Shown here: positions 39,811 through 52,557 of the stretch, piece by piece | How positions within the stretch are numbered: position 1 is the stretch's first letter | Layout: each line of letters begins with the position of its first letter | From: Rutidosis leptorrhynchoides | Taxonomy: Eukaryota; Streptophyta; Magnoliopsida; Asterales; Asteraceae | Direction of reading: 5' to 3' | Length of the DNA stretch: 64,000 nt | Assembly: GCF_046630445.1 (NCBI RefSeq) | Contig: NC_092339.1 | Coordinates: 55,289,501 to 55,353,500 of the forward strand | The notes under the pieces: generated by a model | Database searches by the model: none | What the model saw: only the letters and a program-made list of their open reading frames with translations | Told to the model about the DNA's origin: nothing | Translations under genes and position numbers: made by a program

Positions 39811-42800
39811 CTATTTTGCGTCATCGAGAAACAAGTGTGGATACTTTTGTTTCATCTGATCCTCTCGTTCCCAAGTAAACTCGGGACCCCTTAGAGCATT
39901 CCAACGAACCTTAACGATCGGTATGTTGCTCTGCTTGAGCTGTTTAACTTCACGGTCCATGATTTCGATTGGTTCTTCGACGAATTGTAGTTTCTCGTCG
40001 ACATGGATTTCTTCAAGAGGAATGGTGAAATCTTCCTTTGCAAGACACTTCTTAAGGTTTGAGACGTGAAAGGTATTATGTACTCCGGCGAGTTGTTGCG
40101 GTAACTCAAGTCGATAAGCTACCGGTCCAATGCGTTCGATGATCTTGAACGGGCCTACGTACCTTGGGTTCAGTTTACCCCTTTTGCAGAAACGTATTAC
40201 ACCTTTCCATGGTGATACCTTTAACATAACCATGTCACCGATCTGAAACTCTAATGGTTTCCTTCGAACATCAGCGTAGCTCTTTTGGCGACTACGGGCT
40301 GTTTTAAATCTCTCCTTAATTTGTACTATCTTTTCACTAGTTTCATGTATGATCTCGGGACCAGTTAATTGTCGATCTCCTACTTCATTCCAACAAATAG
40401 GAGATCTACACTTCCTTCCATACAGTGCTTCGAATGGTGCAGCTTTAATGCTCGCATGATAACTATTATTATACGAGAATTCTGCTAACGGTAAATACTT
40501 ATCCCATCCGTTTCCAAAATCGATCACACATGCCCTGAGCATGTCTTCAAGAGTCTGAATTGTTCTTTCACTCTGCCCGTCAGTTTGCGGATGATATGCG
40601 GTACTCATATCCAAACGAGTTCCTAGTGCCTCCTGTAGTGATTGCCAGAACTTTGAGGTAAATCTACTATCACGATCGGATATAATGGAAATAGGTATTC
40701 CATGCCTTGAAACAATTTCCTTTATATATAATCGTATTAATTTCTCCATTCTATCCGTTTCCTTTATAGGCAAGAAATGTGCAAATTTGGTAAGACGATC
40801 AACAATCACCCAAATGGTGTCGTATCCCCAGGCAGTCTTTGGTAACTTCGTGATGAAATCCATGGTAATACCATCCCATTTCCATTCTGGGATTTCTGGT
40901 TGTTGAAGTAACCCTGACGGCTTCTGGTGTTCTGCTTTGACCTTAGAACAAGTTAAACACTCCCCAGCATATGTTGCAACGTCTGTCTTTAAATTAGGCC
41001 ACCAATAACGTGTCTTAAGATCTTGGTACATCTTTCCAACTCCAGGATGTATCGAGTATCTTGTCTTATGTGCCTCGTTCAATATCAACTTCCTTAATCC
41101 ACCCAACTTCGGTACCCAAATACGATTTGCAAAATATCGAATTCCATCTTCCCGTATAACGAGTTGCTTCTCATACTTCTTCATTATTTCATTTCTTATG
41201 TTTTCTTTAGTAAGTGCTTCTCGTTGAACTTCTTTGATTTGTGAGTTGAGATTCATGCGAATTTTTATGTTCATTGCTCGTACTCGAATTGGTTCTCGTT
41301 CCTTTCTGCTTAGATCATCGGCCACCACGTTCGCTTTCCCGGGATGATAACGAATTTCACAATCATAGTCATTTATTAACTCAACCCACCTACGTTGCCT
41401 CATGTTCAGCTGTTTTTGATCGAAAATATGTTGAAGGCTTTTATGATCAGTAAACACAGTGCATTTAACCCCATACAAGTAGTGTCTCCATATCTTCAAT
41501 GCAAACACGACTGCTCCCAGTTCTAGATCATGCGTCGTATAATTCCGCTCGTGAATCTTTAATTGTCGGGATGCGTATGCAATAACTTTCTTCCGTTGCA
41601 TAAGAACGCAACCAAAACCTTGTCGCGAAGCGTCACAATATATTTCAAAATCATCGTTCCCTTCTGGTAACGATAAAATAGGCGCCGTAGTCAACTTCTT
41701 TTTCAGTAATTGAAATGCACTCTCCTGCTCAGAAGTCCATTCATATTTCTTCCCTTTTTGCGTTAACGCTGTCAACGGCTTAGCTATTCGGGAAAAATCT
41801 TGAATAAACCTTCTGTAATAACCGGCTAAACCCAAAAATTGGCGTATCTGCATTGGTGTCTTAGGAGTCTCCCATTTTTCAATGGCTTCAATTTTTGCTG
41901 GATCAACCTGAATTCCTTTGCTACTAACAACGTGGCCAAGAAATTGCACTTCTTTCAACCAAAAAGCACACTTAGAAAATTTAGCATATAGCTGTTCTTT
42001 TCTCAACAACTTTAATATAAACCTTAAATGCTGCTCATGCTCTTGCTCACTCTTGGAATAGATAAGAATGTCATCAATGAAAACAATAACAAACTTATCT
42101 AAATATGGACTACAAACTCGATTCATGAGGTCCATGAATACAGCTGGCGCATTCGTCAATCCAAACGGCATGACCAAAAATTCGTAATGACCGTAACGTG
42201 TCCGAAAAGCAGTTTTCGGTATATCTTCTTCTTTGACGCGTAATTGATGATAGCCTGATCTTAGGTCAATTTTCAAGTACACACATGATCCTTGGAGTTG
42301 ATCAAATAAGTCGTCAATTCTCGGTAGTGGATACCGATTCTTGATAGTTAACTTATTTAATTCACGATAATCTATACACATCCTAAAAGATCCATCTTTC
42401 TTTTTAACAAATAGAATCGGAGCTCCCCACGGTGAAGTACTTGGTCGTATGAATCCACGATCCAGTAATTCTTTTAACTGACTCTGAAGTTCTTTTAACT
42501 CGGACGGTGCAAGTCTATATGGAGCACGGGCAACTGGTGCAGCTCCTGGTACTAAATCTATTTGAAATTCTACAGATCTAAATGGAGGTAATCCCGGCAA
42601 CTCTTCCGGAAAAACTTCAGGAAAATCTCTTGCCACAGGCACGTCGTTGATGCACTTCTCTTTTTCTTTCTTTTCAACTTTATTAACATGTGCTAGAATA
42701 GCATAACATCCCTTTTCTAAACACTTCTTGGCTTTCAAACAACTAATGAGTTTTAGCTTTGAGTTACCCTTCTCTCCATAAATCATCACCGGCATTTTAT

Positions 42801-44241
42801 CCTTACAAGGAATGCGAATTGCCTTCTTGGCACACACAACTTCAGCTCCTACTTTGGACATCCAGTCCATGCCGACTATTACATCAAAACTTCCTAATTC
42901 TACGGGTATTAAGTCAATTTTAAATGTTTCTCCGGCTAAATTTATTTTACAATCACGGCAAATTTTATCGGCTTTAATTAGTTTACCATTAGCTAACTCA
43001 ATCATGTACTTAGCATCTAGAGGTAATGATGAACAATTCAATTTAGCGTGAAAGTCTCTACACACGTAACTTCTATCAGCACCAGTATCAAATATAATAG
43101 ATGCGGATAAGTTATTAATGGTAAACGTACCCGTAACAAGCTCCGGGTCTTCACACGCCTCTCTAGCATTAATAACAAATGCTCTCCCTCGTGCAGGTCC
43201 GATATTCTTCTCTGGATTCGGGCACTGGCTCTTATAATGACCCTATTTCCCACATCCATAACAAGTAACAGTAGCCAAAGCAGTTCTATTTGCATTAGTG
43301 GCAGGAGTCTTGGTACCATTTGTATTTGTAACGAGAGCTCTACAATCTTCAGCAAGATGACCCTTTCGATTACATTTGTTGCATACCACATTACAGTAAC
43401 CAGAGTGATGTTTGTGGCATCGGTTGCATAAAGGATTTTGTCCTTTATAACCAAAGCTTAAACCACTACCCACACCTTGCGTGATTTCTTGTTTCTTAAA
43501 AGATTGTTGTTGGTTACCTCGATCATAATTTCCATTCCACTTTCTTTTGTTACCTGATACCTTCACATCAGTATTGGATACTTTCTTATCCATGATGACC
43601 TGATCCATTAGCTCGTTTGCCATGGTTATAGCTTCATGAATTGTCTTAGGTTTCGATGCTGTAACATTTGCCTTGACCTTTTTGGGCAAACCATCTTTGT
43701 ACATTTCAATCTTCCGTTCTTCGGTTGGAACCAATTCAAGACATAGCAAAACTAATTCCATGAATCGCTGATTGTAGTTGGTGATTTCAGTACCAACAAC
43801 CTTCAGGCTTCATAATTCATCTTCCAACTTCCTAACCTCGTTCCTTGGACAATACTCGTTGATTAACATTATTTTGAATTCTTCCCATGGGGTATCATAA
43901 GCTACATCTCCTCCTACAGCCTTCACGTAATTTTTCCACCACGTGAGTGCACTATCTTGTAAAGTGCACGATGCATACTTGGTCATGTCCTTTTCAACAC
44001 AACCACTGATTTTAAACACAGTCTCCATCTTTTCTATCCACCGGGTTAAACCGATCGGTCCTTCCGTTCCACTGAATGATGAGGGCTTGCAAGCTTGAAA
44101 AGTCTTGTAGGTACATCCTACACGAGGATTTGGGTTAACTGTAGCAGCTCTTGCAGCTTCGACCCATAACATTCTGTCGTTCACTCGCTGGTTGATGAAT
44201 TCCTCGACTTCTTGTTCCGTCATTCGATTCAATCGCGCCAT
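39811..44241 (-). pseudogene. Element D gag-pol polyprotein, one frame with two stop codons
   Basis: A single frame of about 1,476 codons from ATG 44241. In order: gag (capsid core TLQDSALTWWKN, about residue 110); zinc knuckles (CNKCNRKGHLAEDC, then CYGCGK with GHYKSQC); protease DTGADRSYV (about 385); RT with [10 protein letters not shown]; RNase H with [10 protein letters not shown] and TDHKSLQH; integrase with the H-H-C-C finger and the D, D, E residues in [17 protein letters not shown] and GQSERTIQ; and a C-terminal chromodomain-like segment ([18 protein letters not shown]). There are only two defects: TGA where Trp is expected after RKLEDEL (about 43807), and TAG where Gln is expected in the second knuckle (about 43243). 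Both fit C-to-T decay of methylated DNA. Elements of this clade insert mainly into heterochromatin. Confidence 0.95.
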
Positions 44242-44386
44242 TTCCTAATGAAAGAAAATAATTATTCACATGGAATATTATAGATGTAGTGTGTATTTAT
44301 AGTACATTATAGCTTGTTAACAATATGAACCAGGTATTATTATAAAAGCCTTTTCTTCTTATTAGCATTTTATAATTATATCTAGG

Positions 44387-44404
44387 GTAGTACCTACCCG
44401 TTAA
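44387..44404 (-). other. internal polypurine-tract-like copy, element D
   Basis: Minus TTAACGGGTAGGTACTAC lies between the pre-gag ORF and gag. It repeats the 3' tract. Confidence 0.6.
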
Positions 44405-44669
44405 TGTTCATACTTAATAGCTTAGTACAGAACCAATTACTACAATCTAAATAATACTTAACCATGGAAAATTATTGCATTTCATACTTCACTATTTTAC
44501 ATATGCTTATCTTACATCGAACATTAAGCAAACCACACTAATAATATTATACAAAACATTATATGATCCCATGGTTTAATACGGCAGCGCATCGTTTGGT
44601 CTATTTTCTAGGACGTTTAGGTTCAATGAATCGCCTAACGCTTATCCTAGCTGTCTGCCTATATTTTGG

Positions 44670-45035
44670 CTATGGGACTGAAGAACTGGATGCCGGGATA
44701 GAACGAATAGGAATAGCGGGAATAGGGGTGGTAGTGTCTAGTGGAGTTGGTGCCACATCATCCTTACTAAACTCAGGATTTGAATTTTCTAATTCATTAG
44801 CCTTTCGTTTCTTTCCTAGTTCGAACTTGTCTTTCGTAATTTCTTGTATTTCTTCCTCGGGTTCACTTTCCTCCTCGGGTTCACTTTCCGGGTTCTTTAT
44901 TGTTGGTTCATCCGGAATTTGTGAGTCTTCCCCAAAGATATTATTTTCGTCATCGGATAGGTTAATGACTGAAACACCATCTGAAGATTCTGATTCGGAG
45001 TCGCTGAATGTGATAATAAGTTTTGAGCCCGACAT
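44670..45035 (-). CDS. pre-gag ORF of element D (121 aa)
   Basis: Intact ORF between the primer site and gag, in the same place as 16091-16972 in element A. It starts MSGSKLIITFSDSESES, is strongly acidic and serine-rich throughout, has glutamate runs at about residues 50-70, then a short basic patch (GKKRKANEL), and ends in a Pro/Ser/Ile-rich tail. It is shorter than A's ORF and lacks the LRARV coiled coil. No known domain; function unknown. Confidence 0.6.
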   Translation of the reverse strand: MSGSKLIITFSDSESESSDGVSVINLSDDENNIFGEDSQIPDEPTIKNPESEPEEESEPEEEIQEITKDKFELGKKRKANELENSNPEFSKDDVAPTPLDTTTPIPAIPIRSIPASSSSVP

Positions 45036-45209
45036 CTATCACACAACAACTAAACCATTAGTACTACATAATATTTACATAGAAATTTTAACCAACAATG
45101 ATAAGCAATGGTTTTTAAATCAGACCCGGTCAAAGTCCAGACTTACTAATGTATCCTAACGACTTATCGGTTAGACACACTAATGCAAACCTGGTTCGCT
45201 AAGACCACC

Positions 45210-45221
45210 GCTCTGATACCA
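45210..45221 (-). other. primer binding site, element D
   Basis: Minus TGGTATCAGAGC, two bases from the 5' LTR at 45224. Confidence 0.95.
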
Positions 45222-45223
45222 CT

Positions 45224-48140
45224 TGTCATAACCCGTCCTTTACCATAAGAACGAGTTAGATAACGTATGATTTCATCGCGAGGTATTGACCTCTATATGC
45301 GACATTTTTAAAAGAACAACTGCATTTATTTTACATTACAAACCATAACTCTTATTTTAATGCAAGATTTAGACAATAAAAAGATGATTATCGTTTAGTG
45401 ATAATCTTAGACTTACAAACTTTACATGTGATGATAACAATATGATTTCTAGCATATTTTACATTACAATTCCTCGGATATGCAGTTTTATTTTTGACAC
45501 AAATATGCATACTCAAGATCTTGCTTAAATTCAACATGTTGCAGCGGAAGCTTTTAGTTATCACCTGAGAATAAACATGCTTAAAACGTCAACATAAAGT
45601 TGGTGAGATATAGGTTTAATGCCGGCAGCAATATATATATATATAGACCACAAGATTTCATATATAAACATTTTAATAAAAATATTCTAAGTGGTTGAGC
45701 ACTTGGTAACCATACTTAACATTTAATCACGTCGCATATTCCCTTTATTATGAAATCTTACTACACCGTACCAAGTGTAGTCACGAAACGAAGTACTGTG
45801 CAACCGTTGAATACTGGTCGTCCAGTCCGGTTGGGGTTGTCAGGCCCGATAGATCTATCAACAGGATTCGCGTTTACAATACCGCTGTAAAGAATAGTTA
45901 CCAAGCTACAGGGAAGTATGCCAGTGGTACAACTCAACGTAGAATATATTTTTCAGTTACTTGTATCCATATCGTAAAACATAAAATACATGTATTCTCA
46001 TCCCGAAATACTTAGAGTTTAAAAGTGGGACTATATACTCACTTTTGCCTTGAAGATATATATATTTTGACTTGGTCTCCGGTTGATATCACGAACCTAT
46101 CCATATATAGTTTATCAATATATTTCCATTTTAAACAATCGTCACATATATATACTTATTATACTTTTAATAGTTTTAATAATTTCTTAGTCCGTAGTTA
46201 GCAGTCCGATGTTAGTAATTCAATTTTAATGGTTCATATTTAGGTGTTTAATAAATAAAACCCCCATTGAAATAAATAAAACCCCATCATATTTGTATTG
46301 GTCGTGATTAATCTTGACACACGGTACCGGTGTTGTCAAATGACGTGTTGCGTACATAAAGTACCGGTGTTGTCAAATGACGTGTTACGTACAATCATGG
46401 GATCTTATGATTAATCTTCTCGTATTGTTTACGGGTGGTCCTGAAATATATAAAATTAAATTATGAGTACATATATATAAAATATCATGTTATTTTAGAA
46501 AGATGTGATTCATTTAATTTTTCTCCAATTATTTTCGTGGCTAAACTAGTTTTAGATATCCGATCTTGTTTTGGTCATAGTTTCTTCGTTACAACTCCAT
46601 TTTCGTTGGTTCAACTTGCCACTTCCTTGGATCGAGTCCCTCTTTAAGAATATAAACTTTAAATACCTTAGTTTGTATTCAAAATCACAGGTCATAGGTC
46701 AAACTTTGGTGAAACTTATGAAGTTAATCATTTTCCATCATATAAACAATATTAAATGATTATTTTTCTAAAAATACTTATACTTTGAGTTAAATCATGA
46801 AATTTTTATGTGTTATCATATTCATAGTAAATATCATTTTTCTAGAAAATAAACCTCCAATTCAAGGTTCAAAATAGTTTTTAATTATCCAACCCAAAAC
46901 CGCCCCCGGTTGCACTCCGACGTCGTAAAAACAGTTTTTAAGGTGTTCTTTGAAAAACCAAGTTATACCTTGTTAAATTAGCATATATTTATGATATATT
47001 ACATGTCTTGAAGTATTTTAAAAGTTAAGTTAGAAGGATCTATTTAGTTTGCAAACAAGTTTGAAAACATTCAAACTATATTCTTGTTGTTAAAATTTTA
47101 TACCACAAAATAAGATAGCTATATATATATGAATCAAATAAGGTTATGAACATAGTTACTACCTCAAGTTCCTTGGACAAGGTTGCTGTAAAAGAGGAGT
47201 AAAGACCTAGAACCAAAAGGGTGATGGAATTGGATGAAAGATTGGAAGTAAGTTTGTGTTCTTGGAAGGATTCTTGAAGTGTTTTTTTGTAAGGGTTTTC
47301 TTATGGTGATTAAAGCTTGTTTCTATGGCTAGATCTTCATGGTTTCTTGCTGAATGATTATGGAGGTTAATGCTCTTAAAAGTTTGTGTGTTTTAGCTAA
47401 GAAAATGGAAGTTAAAATGAATCAAAATGAGGATATCCCCATGGTACTTAAAAACGTGAATGGGGAGGACAAAACAAGATTTTCAAGTTTGTTATTTTAT
47501 GTAATTAGTCAACAAACTTCCAAATACCAATTACCTTATACATAAGGCATGAACAAGGGCTGGTTAGGTGGTGATTTGATGTGTATATACCAATAGTAAA
47601 TACATATAGAAGCTAGGTATGATACGGTACATATACCGTAGATATACGTATAGAAATCTTGTGAAAAATGGAATGAGAATTCAAATATAGCTATCTTTTG
47701 TGAATACACTTATATGGTTTTATGTATTTAAGTCCTTAAAAGTGATTAAATACATTACTTATACGATATATGTATAAACATTATATGTTATAAGTATTTA
47801 TGTCAAATAACGTTACGTATGGTTATCGTTTTGAAAACTTAAGTTAGTAGTTTCAAAATATACTTATAACTTATTGTTATTAATACAAAATGAGATATTA
47901 AAACATCCTTAGGTCATGTTAAATATGTATATATACATATATACACACAAACGTATAATTATCATATGTTATATAGTTCGTGATATCATCGGTCAAACTA
48001 GACGGTCAAACGTTGTGTAAAACTCTTTTTGAAAACATAAATCTCAACAATTTGGATTGCTTATCATGTTGGTAAGGTTTAATTTATGTAAATATTAATC
48101 TTATAAGTATAGAACGATCGAAAAAGTGCGGGTCATTACA
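45224..48140 (-). repeat. Element D 5' LTR
   Basis: Near-identical to 36846-39763. It carries the dyad at 45848-45859 and the tandem 35-bp pair at 46324-46393. Confidence 0.93.
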
Positions 48141-48145
48141 ATTTG
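48141..48145. other. right target site duplication of element D
   Basis: ATTTG, matching 36841-36845. Confidence 0.95.
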
Positions 48146-48908
48146 CCAAACCAGGAACCAATTTTATTCGATGCTCATGATGACATGGATTCAGTACTTT
48201 CAAAGCCATCTGTTGGAGCTTCACAATTCTTAGAATGGATGAACTATAATAGTTAACATTCTGAAGCAAGACAGTATACTTACGTTGAATTCCCATGTCA
48301 TTACGTATGGAATGTAAAAAAAAGGAAGTGGACTATCAGAACACGTCAAAGAACTGTCGGTCGGATTCATTTTGTTCCTCCTAAATCTGGTGAGACTTAC
48401 TATCTTCGTATATTTCTAAATAAAGTTAGAGGTCCAACATGTTTTGAAGACATACTCACCGTCAATGGAATTGTATACGATAGTTACAAGGACGCATGCT
48501 ATGCTATGGGCCTGTTAACTGACGATAAAGAGTACATTGCGTCGATTAAAGAAGTTCATCAATGGGCTTGTGGTGAACAATGTAGAGACCTATTTGTGTC
48601 ATTGATAACATCTGATAGTATTTCATGCCCTGAACGTGTGTGGAAAGAAACCTGTGACTTGCTATCAGACGACCTAAAACACGAATGCCCAGATCGTCTT
48701 AGATCCAATGGTAACTCTTTTTAATTTTAACTGGAATTTTTAACGTACTTTTACTTAATAATTAATTTATATAAAAAACTATGCTAAAACACTGAAATTT
48801 ACATTTGTTATACCCGATTGAAATAAATTATACGTCTATGTAATTCAACTATAAACGAACAAACAATTTAAATTATCATATAAATGGTACCTTAAAAAAT
48901 TATTAACA

Positions 48909-48939
<31 letters not shown>

Positions 48940-50598
48940 TTTGCAGATCCAGAGACCATGAAACATGTATTGCACAACATAGCTCTTGCACGGATCGAGA
49001 AGCAGTTAAACAGATCAGGATCATCTTTAAAAAACATCCCTAACATGCCATTCCCCGATTATCAGTTTATACAAAGGTCTTGCAACATGTTAATTCAAGA
49101 TGAATTGGATTATAACATTGACAATCTTCGAGAAGAACATCAAACATATCTTTCGACCATGACATCTGAACAAAAGTTAGCATATGACACAATTATTGCT
49201 TCCATTGATAACGATGAATCACGACTATTTTTTTTATACGGTTATGGTGGTACCGGTAAAACTTTTGTTTGGAAAACTCTTGCAGCCGCAATAAGATCAC
49301 GTGGAGAAATAGTTATCAATGTCGCATCAAGCGGAATTGCTGCGTTACTTTTAAGTGGAGGTAGAATGGCACATTCAAGGTTCGCAATTCCGATAAACGT
49401 GCTTGAGGATTCATATTGTTCAATAAAACCGGAGAGTGAATTGGCAGCGCTATTGAACCATGCTAAATTAATCATTTGGGACGAAGCACCAATGATGCAC
49501 AAGCATTGTTTCGAAGCTTTTGATCGTACCATGAGGGACATCATCAAATCTTATAAGAGTTCACAGCCATTTGGTGGGAAGGTAGTTGTGTTTGGTGGTG
49601 ATTTCCGTCAAATTCTACCTGTGATACAAAGAGGAACAAGGTCGGAAATCGTTCAAGCATCCTTGCATTCTTCATACTTATGGCCAAAATGTGAAGTCTT
49701 AAAATTGACTAAAAACATGCGTCTTAGGTGTGATACCAATAATTCTGATAGGAAAGAGATTGCTGAATTTGCAGATTGGATATTAAAAATTGGTGAGGGT
49801 AAGATTAACGATCCAAATGACGGTGAAGCAGACGTAGAGTTTCCTGATGACGTTTTACTTAAAACAGATTCAAACCCGGTTGAAACGATGGTTAATTCCA
49901 CATATCCTTCCCTTCTTGAAAATTTAGTGAATCCCAAGTTTTTTGAAGATAGGGCAATTCTTGCAACAACAAATGAAGAAGTGGACTCTATAAACGATCG
50001 TATCTTATCGACTTTATCTGGTGAAGAAAGGGTTTACTATAGTTCTGACAGTTTGTCACCTGATGAGGACGATGACATTTTCACTCAACAATTATATTCT
50101 CCTGAGACCTTGAATGGTCTTAAGGTTCCAGGTGTTCCTAACCATAGACTTGCTTTGAAAGTCGGTGTACCAATAATGTTACTTCGAAATATCGACCAGT
50201 CTAAAGGTTTGTGTAATGGTACACGACTACAGGTGGAGAGGTTGGCAGAACATACCATTGAAACAAGGATAATTACTGGCCACTCATTTGGTAACCTTAC
50301 ATACATACCACGAATGATCGTTGAACCTAGCGATAAGAAAATTGCAGTTAAGTTTAGACGACGCCAATTTCCAGTATCCGTATGCTTTTCAATGACTATT
50401 AATAAGAGTCAGGGTCAATCACTTGCAAATGTTGGGTTATATTTACGGAAGCCCGTATTCACACATGGACAGTTGTATGTTGCTGTATCTCGTGTAACTA
50501 CAAAGAAGGGCTTGAAGGTCGTCATCTTGGACGAGGATGGAAATGATTCAAACACAACAAAGAATGTTGTTTACAAGGAAGTTTTGAGGCGTATTTAA
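48146..50598 (+). pseudogene. Helitron Rep-helicase gene, 3' part (PIF1-like helicase)
   Basis: Continues the frame broken at 36845. Exon 48146-48710 has an in-frame TAA near 48256 and then resumes (EARQYTYVEFP). Intron 48711-48946 has GT and AG ends, with a run of about 25 T before the acceptor. The last exon, 48947-50598, is intact and encodes a PIF1-family helicase: Walker A GYGGTGKT, Walker B LIIWDEAPM, motif III VVFGGDFRQILPV, and the C-terminal motifs TINKSQGQS and QLYVAVSRV. The helicase exon itself has no stop. The gene as a whole is dead: 5' truncation, one frameshift, one nonsense codon and the element D insertion. Confidence 0.9.
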
Positions 50599-50876
50599 AC
50601 AAATTTGTTCGTAAGTATGTATTCTGTCATTTGGTATGTCATTTATTTACATGTTTTACAGATTGATAAATAGTAAAACTTAAGGTTGGTTCGATCAGTT
50701 GTTTTCTTCATATTAAGAGTTGATTAATTCTCTAAACTATTTTTAACTTTATTAATATTCATTTTATACCCTTATTCAAGTCTGACCCAAAATTGGGTCA
50801 CAATTAGCACTTCTCTTTAGTATAGTTTCGTACGGATCATCTTTGAGTAATCTAGATATAGATAATTGTAAAGAAA

Positions 50877-51637
50877 CACTACTACAAAAATGAGAATACA
50901 AACCCTTTTTCCAAACCTGTTTTTAAAAAAAGAGCAAAAAACCGGTTCCAAAAAAAATTGCAAACCGGTTTAAAAAAAAAGGAAATTGGAGACCGGTTTT
51001 TCTGAAAAACCGGTTTAAAAAGTACATTTTTGAAACCGGTTTTTTAAGAAAACAGGTTTGGACTTTCCAAACCTGTTTTTTTTTATAAAACCGGTCTTAT
51101 TTTTCCTCTTTTTTTTTTTGAGTGGGTACCGAAAAATCAAGCAAAAATTCAAAACTTTATATTTTCCCTCCTTCCACCATCTCCTTCCACTCCTCACCAT
51201 CTCCTATTCTCCTTCCACTCCTCACCTTCAACTTTTCATTCACCTTATAATATAATCTCTTCTTGTTTTTTATTTTTTATTGAAATGCAAATTAATGGTC
51301 AATTGATTTATATCATCAACGGAAGACTATACAAAATACGTTGACCAGGTGGTTGAAGATTAATGCAACATATCCATTATGCAAGTTTGAAATCGATAAT
51401 CGTAATGGGAATATATCATTAACTGAAGACTATCATCAGCAGCAAGTTTGAAGTGAAAAAAAGAGTTTTTTTTTTTTCTTGAGAAGAATTGTTTGCATAT
51501 GGAGCATTATGTGACATAATTAGTTGCAAATTGAATTAGATTACATGAAAGTAGTCACATAATTATCCAACATAATTAGTTGCAAACCAATTTCTAAATT
51601 AGTATGAAGAGATCTGGACTGTAAGCATCAAAAAAAA

Positions 51638-51672
<35 letters not shown>

Positions 51673-51884
51673 GAGAAATCAAACCGGTTTTATGTAAAAA
51701 AACAGGTTTGGAAGGTTAGGTTTGCAAACATGTTTTTAGTTGAAAACGGGTTTGGAAGGTTGGGTTTGCAAACCTGTTTTAAAACCGGTCTAGACTTTGC
51801 AAACCCCTATGAATACAAACAGGTTATAAAACCGGTTTGAAAGCCCCTAAAAACCGGTTTGGAAAGCCGTTTTTTGTAGTAGTG
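50877..51884. mobile_element. CACTA-type non-autonomous DNA transposon
   Basis: 1,008-bp element with perfect 14-bp terminal inverted repeats CACTACTACAAAAA and AAA on both sides as a 3-bp target duplication. Both subterminal regions are packed with ACCGGTTT and AAACCGGT units plus CAAACCTGTTTT variants, the kind of arrays CACTA transposases bind. No transposase coding is present. A short (AAT)n tract sits near 51635. It lies between the Helitron helicase and the RPA-like gene. Confidence 0.85.
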
Positions 51885-52480
51885 AAAATCACGAAATTAT
51901 ACTACATACTTCGTAATATATTTGAACCCCTCTATTTGGTTATTGTATATGTATAGTGCATTTATTAAGCAAAATAGTGTTTAATTATTTATTAAGCCAT
52001 ATGTATTAGTAAGTATCTTCAAATTTCTTAGAGAAAAGCAGCTATTGAGCAACATGTAAAACGTGTGTTAGAATACATAGCTTTAAGCATCTAAATTATT
52101 TGATTATTTTTTCTTATGTCAAAGTAAGTGCTTTTTTAACGCGCATCCAAACATTCACTAAATTTACATATAAGTAGGCGGATGAGTTATGCCCAGTACT
52201 TTACATCATTTTCCATTTTTTATGATGCCATAAATTTTACGAAGTAAATAAATGTAGCAAACCAAAATCAAGTTAGGAATATAGTAACTAGTTACTATTC
52301 CATAAAATATGAAATTGCCAGCTAATTTGAAAATAAGCATTGATATGGGTTGAAAATCTCTTAGCATTTCAGATAAAAATAGATTATTCTTTATTTATTT
52401 CTCTTGATTAAATAAGGAAAATTGATTACAGTGATCAAAAATATAATCAAATTTTTATTAAAAATAGATCCAACCTTGAT
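51885..52480. other. non-coding DNA upstream of the RPA-like gene
   Basis: AT-rich, no supported gene. It probably contains the promoter of the gene at 52558. Confidence 0.5.
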
Positions 52481-52489
52481 TATAAATAC
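52481..52489 (+). promoter_or_regulatory. TATA box of the RPA-like gene
   Basis: TATAAATAC, 77 bases before the ATG, followed by a pyrimidine-rich leader (TTTCATTCACTCTCCC). Confidence 0.55.
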
Positions 52490-52557
52490 CCGAATTTCTT
52501 AATTGTTTTTCATTCACTCTCCCTTTCAATTAAAAACACAATACAAATCTTTGTATA

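Larger units (their letters stand above)
36846..48140 (-). mobile_element. Element D: Tekay chromovirus (Ty3/Gypsy), complete
   Basis: 11.3-kb element inserted in the Helitron gene. It has LTRs of 2,918 and 2,917 bases differing at about 1% by eye, perfect ATTTG target duplications, an initiator-Met primer site, a polypurine tract, a pre-gag ORF and a single gag-pol frame with only two stops. Very recent insertion is indicated. It is the only element in the window that comes close to encoding a full set of proteins. Confidence 0.95.

Noticed and set aside
48917-48943. Poly-T run as a retroposed poly(A) tail
   Set aside because: It directly precedes a consensus AG acceptor and the exon joins in frame, so it is an intron pyrimidine tract.
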